In this document: positions 31,524-36,882 of the stretch, piece by piece
Numbering within the stretch: position 1 is the stretch's first letter
How the letters are laid out: every line of letters begins with the position of its first letter
Assembly: GCA_902492185.1 (NCBI GenBank)
Contig: CABUKY010000004.1
Coordinates: 1 to 36,882 of the forward strand
From: an uncultured Collinsella sp.
GTDB lineage: Bacteria; Actinomycetota; Coriobacteriia; Coriobacteriales; Coriobacteriaceae
DNA length: 36,882 bases
Direction: 5' to 3'
Position numbers and translations under genes: made by a program
Notes under the pieces: generated by a model
What the model saw: only the letters and a program-made list of their open reading frames with translations
Databases searched by the model: none
Told to the model about the DNA's origin: nothing

Positions 31524-34241
31524 TCAGTTGTTATTGCCACCATCGAGCAATGCCTCAAAATCCTTCGCCGGCATGGGGCGGTAGTAGAGGAAGCCCTGAG
31601 CGTAGCGGGCGCCCATTTGTCGTAGCATGTTCGCCTGCTCATTTGTCTCGACGCCTTCGACCTCGACGGGCAGATGGAGCGACTGCGCCATTTCGAGCAT
31701 CGATGAAATGATTTGCGTGCTGCGGCCTTGATCGCGGTCGGTGGGCACAAAGGCGCGGTCGAGCTTGATGACGTCGACGTTGACGTTCTTGAGCATCGCG
31801 AGCGTGGACTGACCGGTGCCAAAATCGTCCATATAGGTCGAGAAGCCGCGGGTGTGCAGGTCGGCCGTCAGTTTGTCCACGGCCTCGGACTCTCCCGTAT
31901 AAGCCGTCTCGGTGATCTCGATACGCATGAGCTCGGGCGGTAGGTTGTATTGGGCGGCAAGCGCCCCCATATGTTCGGCAACGTCGCAGGCAAGGATATC
32001 CACGCGCGACACATTAAGCGAAACTGGAACCACACGAAGTCCTCGATCGATGCGCTCGCGCAGCCATGAGGCGACACCCTGCCAAATGTACTTGTCGAGC
32101 GTCACCACAAAGCCGCTATCCTCGAGTGCGGGGATAAACGTTGCGGGCGAAATGAGAGAGCCGTCCTTGTCAATCCAGCGGGTGAGTGCTTCGGCGCCAA
32201 TAATCTCGCCGGTTTCCATATCGACCTGGGGCTGCAGGTAGTACGTGATACGGCCGTTTGAGAGCGCGTATTGGAACTCGGTCAGCGTGCGGTGGAACGC
32301 AATCTCGTGCTCATATTCCTCGGGGCGGAAAATAGCAATGCGCTCCTTGAAGTCGTTTTTGGCGCGTCGATTGGTAAACATGGCCTTGGCCTGGGCATCG
32401 ATGGTGATTTCCTCGCTAGCGTCGATGGGGCATACGCCCATGGACGGCCAAAAGCCTACGCCGTCGTCGTGCTTGGCTACAGCCTCGCGCACGCGCGCAT
32501 AGACTCGGTGAACGAAATCGTGCTCAAAGGGTATGAGCAGACAGAAGTCGTCTTGTCCCCAGTATCCCGCGACACCCATGTCGGCGTTCTCGATATCCTT
32601 GAGCACCGTGCCCACATCGGCAAGCATACGGTCGCCTTCGGTCTGTCCATACCATTCGTTAAATAGGCGCATGTGGCCCATGTCGACGGTGGCGATACAC
32701 CAAGCGCCGTCGCGCCTTGCCTTGATGAAGGCATTGGCACGGCGCATAAACTCGCTGGGGCGGTAGAGACCGGTGAGCATATCGATGCGTTCGGCGATTG
32801 CGCTTTTGCGTTCGACCTCGGGTATAGGGAGGCTGTCGTTGGGGACAAGCCCGCCAGCTGTGCGAAGACGACGATCGAGTTCGCCCAAAACAGTCGATGC
32901 TTGGGAATCCAGGCGTTCGTAAAAGGTCGGGACGACAAGACAGACGGGAGCAATGGTGTCGCCCGCGATTTGCACAGGAGCGAAAACGGCCTCTTTAAGG
33001 TGGTGGGTCAGTTGCTCGAATGCCTCGTGGTCCAAATCGTTGCTGAGCACGACGAACTGGACACTACGTGAACGGTAGACCCTGCTCCTACCGCGGGTGA
33101 TCGACAGCATGCGGCCCGCGTATTCGGCAAGCATGTTGTCGACAGCCTCGGCCCCGTAGAGCTCGTTGAGCTTAGTCGTGCCACGAACGCGCACCGCTAT
33201 AAGCCCTGTCTTGCAACGGTCAAGGCGGCAGGTATCGATGGCATTGACCAGCATGCGCTGCGTTCCGAGGCCTGTGGCGGCGTCGACGGTTTCGGCGAGT
33301 GAGTGGTTGACGAGCTCGCCGACATAGAGCGAGGGGACATTTCCGTCGCCGTCGATACGAAACCCGCGAGCACGGCAAAGGACGTAGTCACCCGCGGCAT
33401 TGCGCATGCGGTACTGCATGACGCGGCGGTGTTTGGAGCCGTTAAAGATCTGGTTGATGTCGTTGGCGTAGGCCTCGAGGTCATCGGGATGGACGCGCGT
33501 CTTCCAGAAATCGCGGCAGCTGTCTATGTGCTCCGAAGGAAGACCGAGATCGCGCAAGGCACCTTGCGACCAAAGGGTGCGGTCCTTGTCCAAGTTCTCG
33601 ATAAAGAAATAACGGCCCTCGTTGAGCATCGAAAAGGCGTCGAAAATACGATCGCTTATTTCGAAGTCGTCGGCGTGGACTTGCGCGATATTACGTCGAT
33701 CGAGGTGCATGGCATGACGTAGTTTGTAATCGTACATGCGATGGTCGGCATCGAGCGTCATGCGATTGGAGGCTTCGCCCAGGGCGGGGTCGGCGTGTGC
33801 CACTCCATAGCTAAACGAGTGGGGCATCTCGGAATCGTTGTTTTTGAGCAGGACCGTTCGGCAGTGTTCCAGACGTTCGGCGAGGTCGTCCTCGGTCGCA
33901 ATCGTAGATAGGATGGCAAACTCGTCGCCGCCTATGCGAAACGCCGCTTCGTCCACTTTCATATACAGCTTGAGATAGAGGCTTACCTGCAAAATATAGC
34001 GGTTGCCCTCGTCATGGCCAAAGACGTCGTTGCAGTGCTTGAGATTGTCGATATCGATGTACGCCATGGTAACGGGGGTGTCCTGCTCCCAGAGCTCCTC
34101 GAGGGAACGGGCAAAGCCGCCGCGGTTGCCAAGTCCGGTAAGCTGGTCGGTAAAGGCGGTCCTAATCAGATCATCCTGACGCTCGAGAAGGTCGCGAACG
34201 GTCTTTTCGAGCGTTTCGGTGTAATTGCTGACAGTATCCAT
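31524..34241 (-). CDS. GGDEF-PAS-GGDEF-GGDEF-EAL cyclic-di-GMP protein
   Basis: A 905-residue soluble protein. The first GGDEF domain (about 25-190) is intact (FRIGGDEF, GGDEF at 104-108). A PAS-like domain comes next (about 215-340), then a degenerate GGDEF (about 345-470, SRSVQF at the signature), a third GGDEF-like domain (about 490-640, GYWGQDDF) and an EAL phosphodiesterase domain (about 650-900). The EAL part keeps EALTRW, NVS, EITET, DDFGTG, KLDR and VEGVET, so it should cut cyclic di-GMP. Its first half matches the downstream diguanylate cyclase in domain order, which points to duplication. The ATG has only a weak AGAAAG. Confidence 0.9.
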   Translation of the reverse strand: MDTVSNYTETLEKTVRDLLERQDDLIRTAFTDQLTGLGNRGGFARSLEELWEQDTPVTMAYIDIDNLKHCNDVFGHDEGNRYILQVSLYLKLYMKVDEAAFRIGGDEFAILSTIATEDDLAERLEHCRTVLLKNNDSEMPHSFSYGVAHADPALGEASNRMTLDADHRMYDYKLRHAMHLDRRNIAQVHADDFEISDRIFDAFSMLNEGRYFFIENLDKDRTLWSQGALRDLGLPSEHIDSCRDFWKTRVHPDDLEAYANDINQIFNGSKHRRVMQYRMRNAAGDYVLCRARGFRIDGDGNVPSLYVGELVNHSLAETVDAATGLGTQRMLVNAIDTCRLDRCKTGLIAVRVRGTTKLNELYGAEAVDNMLAEYAGRMLSITRGRSRVYRSRSVQFVVLSNDLDHEAFEQLTHHLKEAVFAPVQIAGDTIAPVCLVVPTFYERLDSQASTVLGELDRRLRTAGGLVPNDSLPIPEVERKSAIAERIDMLTGLYRPSEFMRRANAFIKARRDGAWCIATVDMGHMRLFNEWYGQTEGDRMLADVGTVLKDIENADMGVAGYWGQDDFCLLIPFEHDFVHRVYARVREAVAKHDDGVGFWPSMGVCPIDASEEITIDAQAKAMFTNRRAKNDFKERIAIFRPEEYEHEIAFHRTLTEFQYALSNGRITYYLQPQVDMETGEIIGAEALTRWIDKDGSLISPATFIPALEDSGFVVTLDKYIWQGVASWLRERIDRGLRVVPVSLNVSRVDILACDVAEHMGALAAQYNLPPELMRIEITETAYTGESEAVDKLTADLHTRGFSTYMDDFGTGQSTLAMLKNVNVDVIKLDRAFVPTDRDQGRSTQIISSMLEMAQSLHLPVEVEGVETNEQANMLRQMGARYAQGFLYYRPMPAKDFEALLDGGNNN

Positions 34242-34564
34242 GTCGTAAGCGGCTTTCTGAGGTCGGGCGGATTGCGTCGGGCGAGCTCGTTGTGCACACG
34301 CGTTGTTGTTCGGCGCTTTGCGTGTATCCAGGCCCCCGCCTCGCTGCGTTGTTGGGTTAATTTACCGGCTAATGTTCGCTGTTGATAACTGCTGAGTAGT
34401 ATAAACAACAGTGCAGAATTATATATGGGTGCACATGCTGTGGGCGGCTATTATTCGACAAACGGTAGCGCGACGATGCGATGTCCGATAAAAATGCGAC
34501 TGAGACGCTATATGTTGACGGGTATACTTGTTCCGTTTTAAAACGCAGGAACGGAGATGGTCGC
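34242..34564. other. 323-base divergent control region
   Basis: No gene is seen. On the leftward strand TATACT (complement of 34398-34403) may be the -10 for the GGDEF-EAL gene. CTGTTG (34379-34384) and CAACAG (34406-34411) form a short dyad around it. Rightward, TATACT at 34523-34528 and TTGACG (34515-34520) with TTAAAA (34538-34543, 17-base spacer) are two competing promoter candidates for the patatin-like gene. The middle of the region is A+T-rich. Confidence 0.5.
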
Positions 34565-35434
34565 ATGGCACAGCCGGATACGACGCGCACGGTGGGACTC
34601 GCGCTCGAGGGAGGCGGCTACCGCGGTATGTATACGGCGGGCGTGCTCGACGTATGGATGGAGCACGGCTTAACTTGCGACCATATGGTGGGTGTCTCGG
34701 CGGGCGCGGCGTTTGGCTACAACTTTAAATCGCGCCAGATCGGCCGCGCCATTCGCTACAACAAGGCCTATTGTGCCGACAAGCGCTATGCAAGCGTGAC
34801 CAGCTGGCTGCGAACCGGCGATATGTTCAATGCCGATTTTGCCTATCACGAGGTGCCCATCGAGCGCGATCCCATCGACCTGGAGACATATCGCGCCTGC
34901 CCCATGCGGTTTACGTGCGTGTGTACCGATATCGAGACGGGCAAGGCCGTCTACCACGACCTGCCCTATGGCGACGAGAGGGATATCGAGTGGATCCGGG
35001 CATCGTCGGCGATTCCTGTGGCGACGCGTCCTGTCGCCATTGAGGGCCGTAAGTACCTGGATGGCGGCGTGGCTGATTCCATTCCCAGTGCTTGGTTGTT
35101 TGCGCAGGGGTATGCCCGCAATATCGTGGTACTCACGCAGCCGGCGGGCTTTGTGAAGCAGCCCAACAGCGTGATGCCTATGCTGCGGCGCGTGTTCCGT
35201 CACTACCCAGAGTTTGTCGCAGCGCTTGAGCATCGGCATGAGGTCTACAATGCCACGCTCGATGACCTGGCACGTCGCGAGTCTGCCGGCGAAATCTTTG
35301 TGGTGCGGCCGAGCGAATCGGTGAAGGTGCCGTCGCTGTGCCGCGAACCTGATGAGCTCGAGCGCATCTACCAGGTCGGTCGCCGCGACGCGGAGGCGAC
35401 TTTGCCCGCGCTGGAAGCGTATCTGGCGGAGTAA
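34565..35434 (+). CDS. Patatin-like phospholipase
   Basis: A 289-residue serine acyl hydrolase with the oxyanion block GGGYRG (16-21), nucleophile elbow GVSAG (43-47, Ser45) and the dyad aspartate in DGG (Asp166-Gly168), spaced as in bacterial patatins (RssA/YlbK group). There is no signal peptide, so it is cytoplasmic and would cleave acyl esters of lipids. The start at 34565 follows GGAG (34553-34556); an ATG 84 bases upstream (34481) is less likely because it would overlap the promoter. It is a single gene, divergent from the cyclic-di-GMP genes. Confidence 0.9.
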   Translation: MAQPDTTRTVGLALEGGGYRGMYTAGVLDVWMEHGLTCDHMVGVSAGAAFGYNFKSRQIGRAIRYNKAYCADKRYASVTSWLRTGDMFNADFAYHEVPIERDPIDLETYRACPMRFTCVCTDIETGKAVYHDLPYGDERDIEWIRASSAIPVATRPVAIEGRKYLDGGVADSIPSAWLFAQGYARNIVVLTQPAGFVKQPNSVMPMLRRVFRHYPEFVAALEHRHEVYNATLDDLARRESAGEIFVVRPSESVKVPSLCREPDELERIYQVGRRDAEATLPALEAYLAE

Positions 35435-35443
35435 GGGTCACAT

Positions 35444-35493
35444 GCGGAAAGCGCATCCTGGAATGGAGGTCCAAACTGGGATGCGCTTTCCGC
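35444..35493. repeat. Long hairpin between convergent patatin-like and thiE genes
   Basis: GCGGAAAGCGCATCC (35444-35458) is exactly complementary to 35479-35493, with a 20-base loop. There is no T run on either strand. It probably protects or ends both transcripts, or it is a repeat element. Confidence 0.7.
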
Positions 35494-35535
35494 TCTAGAA
35501 GATATGAGACTGCGAATCGGCTGCTCGGCTTATGC

Positions 35536-36231
35536 CTATGCCTGCTGCCAGGTATCGACAAGTTCCTTGGCTGCGGCGTGGGGGTCGTCGGCGCTGCAGA
35601 CGGCGCTCACCACAAAGAAGCCGTCGACGCCGGTGGCCTTAAGCTGCGGCAAGTCGGCCGTTTTAACGCCGCCGCCCACCACGATGGGCACGGGGCTTGC
35701 CACGTGGAGCGCGGCCAGGTCCTCAAAGCTCTTGGTGATGATGGAGCCATCGGCTGCGCGTCCGCAGTCGCGCTTGGTCTCGGTCTCGTGGAGCGGGCCG
35801 ATGCCCAGGTAGTCGACCAGGCTCATGTCGGCGGTCTTGACGTATTCGAGCATCTCCTCGCAACGGGCCGAAAGGCCCACGATGGCGTCGGGGCCCAGCA
35901 GCTTGCGACAGACCTCGACGGGAATATCGCTCTGTCCCACGTGCACGCCATCGACAGTAATACCCTGCTCGCGCGCGGCGAGTACGCAGTCAAGGCGGTC
36001 ATCGATTAACAGGGCGACCTGACCGGTCTTGCCAGCCTGCGCGATTGCCCGCGCGGCGTCGCCGGTCAGCGCAATGATCTCGCGGGCGCTTGCCACCTTG
36101 GAGCGCACCTGGATGCAGGTAAAGCCTGCGTCGAGTGCCTGGGCCACCACATCACCCACGGGTCGACCCAGCGTGTTTTCGGGGCCGAGTACCAGATAGG
36201 CCGAGATATCAAGGTTGTCGCGGATGCTCAT
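35536..36231 (-). CDS. thiE: Thiamine phosphate synthase
   Basis: A 231-residue TIM-barrel enzyme. Seen in order are IQVRSK (40-45, HMP-diphosphate site), LLIDDRLD (75-82), GVHVGQSDIP (95-104), YLGIGPLHETETK and PIVVGGGV (phosphate site). ThiE joins HMP-diphosphate and thiazole phosphate to give thiamine phosphate. It overlaps the MTH1187-type gene as ATGA (36228-36231), so translation is coupled. Together with the thiM fragment it forms a salvage-type thiamine operon; any TPP riboswitch would lie outside the right edge. Confidence 0.95.
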   Translation of the reverse strand: MSIRDNLDISAYLVLGPENTLGRPVGDVVAQALDAGFTCIQVRSKVASAREIIALTGDAARAIAQAGKTGQVALLIDDRLDCVLAAREQGITVDGVHVGQSDIPVEVCRKLLGPDAIVGLSARCEEMLEYVKTADMSLVDYLGIGPLHETETKRDCGRAADGSIITKSFEDLAALHVASPVPIVVGGGVKTADLPQLKATGVDGFFVVSAVCSADDPHAAAKELVDTWQQA

Positions 36232-36569
36232 CGTGCTTCCTCCTGCTTTTTGATCTGTTCTTCCATGCGCTCGAGCTTGCCGGTCATGGTGTCGGTAAAT
36301 CCGGGTCGAATATCGGCTTTGAGCACGACTTCGGTGCGGATGCCCTTGCTCGCCAACACAAAGGTCGCGTCGCGCACGACCTGCATGACCTCGTCCCAGT
36401 CGCCCTCGATCTCGGTGAACATCGAGGTGGTGCGGTTGGGAAGGCCGCTCTCGCGAATGACGCGAACGACCTCGGCGACCTCGGCGGATAGCTCATCGCC
36501 GGTGCCGCACGGGGCGATGGCCACAGCGACGAGCGTGTTCATGCCGGTATTGGTTGCGGGCTCGGACAT
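36228..36569 (-). CDS. MTH1187-family thiamine-binding protein
   Basis: A 113-residue protein of the thiamine-binding (PF01910/YkoF-like) family: VAVAIAPCGTGDELSAEVAEVVRVIRESGLP, then TSMFTEIEGDWDEVMQVV, then RTEVVLKADIRPG, a two-layer alpha/beta ferredoxin-like fold. Members bind thiamine or its HMP part. It starts 3 bases after the end of thiM and overlaps thiE by 4 bases, placing it inside the thiamine operon, where a role in catching or passing the pyrimidine is plausible but inferred. Confidence 0.88.
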   Translation of the reverse strand: MSEPATNTGMNTLVAVAIAPCGTGDELSAEVAEVVRVIRESGLPNRTTSMFTEIEGDWDEVMQVVRDATFVLASKGIRTEVVLKADIRPGFTDTMTGKLERMEEQIKKQEEAR

Positions 36570-36572
36570 GGC

Positions 36573-36882
36573 CTATGCCTCCTCGAGTTCGAGTTGGTTA
36601 TCGGCGATGTCCTGGGCAGTTGCGCGGTAGAGCTCGTCGATAAAGGCGACCTTAAAGCTTGCCGGGGCGTCGGCGACAGCGGCGGCACGCGTGCCGGCCA
36701 CGTTGTAGATGGCGGTGCCGCAGACGGCTGCCGTAAACGGGTCGGCAGCGCAGGCGTACACGGCCAGCACGCCGCCCTGCGAGCAGCCGCAGCCGGTGAT
36801 CTTGGACATGAGCGGGCTGCCGCCGTGGGACTTGGCCACCGTCGTGCCGTCGGTGATCAGGTCGACTTCGCCCGAGACCACT
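36573..36882 (-). CDS. thiM: Hydroxyethylthiazole kinase, C-terminal part (cut by window edge)
   Basis: About 102 residues of the C-terminal part of ThiM. The block GEVDLITDGTTVAKSHGGSPLMSKITG, with GCGC (the ThiM glycine-rich anion hole and catalytic cysteine region), then CGTAIYNVAG and ASFKVAFIDELY, matches the family end. The enzyme phosphorylates the thiazole alcohol in thiamine salvage. The start lies outside the right edge. It is first in the operon with the MTH1187-type gene and thiE. Confidence 0.9.
   Translation of the reverse strand, partial: VVSGEVDLITDGTTVAKSHGGSPLMSKITGCGCSQGGVLAVYACAADPFTAAVCGTAIYNVAGTRAAAVADAPASFKVAFIDELYRATAQDIADNQLELEEA

Overview
The window is G+C-rich, densely coding bacterial DNA. 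Several features point to a gut actinobacterium of the class Coriobacteriia, most likely Collinsella or a close relative: strong GGAG-type ribosome binding sites, protein sequence character, -10 boxes of the type TACAAT, and short GGGAC-centred intergenic palindromes. This placement comes from reading, not from a database search. I find 37 protein genes, one of them cut by the right edge. I see no tRNA, rRNA, CRISPR array or complete insertion sequence.

Positions 1-15.9 kb look like ordinary chromosome with small housekeeping and transport units. They hold a two-helix K+ channel, a LOG-family nucleosidase-like protein, a ClC chloride channel, a YtrA-type GntR regulator with its ABC exporter, release factor 3, a VUT/queuosine-precursor-type transporter, an SDR, uracil-DNA glycosylase, a DMT exporter divergent from a LysR regulator, a MATE pump, two rRNA methyltransferases (RlmA-like and RsmJ), a GNAT acetyltransferase and a few small unknowns. 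Positions 16.1-18.1 kb carry a TetM/EF-G-like ribosomal GTPase.

Positions 18.1-26.8 kb are the accessory part. A AAA ATPase with a C-terminal winged-helix-like segment overlaps a class II UvrA-like ABC ATPase. A paralogous AAA ATPase follows on the opposite strand, then a serine recombinase, and then a visibly more A+T-rich trio: a FxLYD-type lipoprotein, a DUF4230 membrane-anchored protein and an unrecognised 353-residue protein. Each of the two AAA ATPase genes has three helically phased direct repeats just upstream, with a 10-bp period in one and a 20-bp period in the other. Related palindromes lie at the left end, middle and right end of this stretch. This is the most promising place for an undescribed system.

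Positions 26.8-36.9 kb return to chromosome-like content: TrmL, a CobW-family GTPase, a cysteine-less ArsC/Spx-like protein with a flavodoxin-type reductase, two tandem cyclic-di-GMP proteins that share a GGDEF-PAS-degenerate GGDEF core (the second ends in an EAL domain), a patatin-like lipase, and a thiamine salvage operon (thiM fragment, MTH1187-type thiamine-binding protein, thiE) running left from the right edge.
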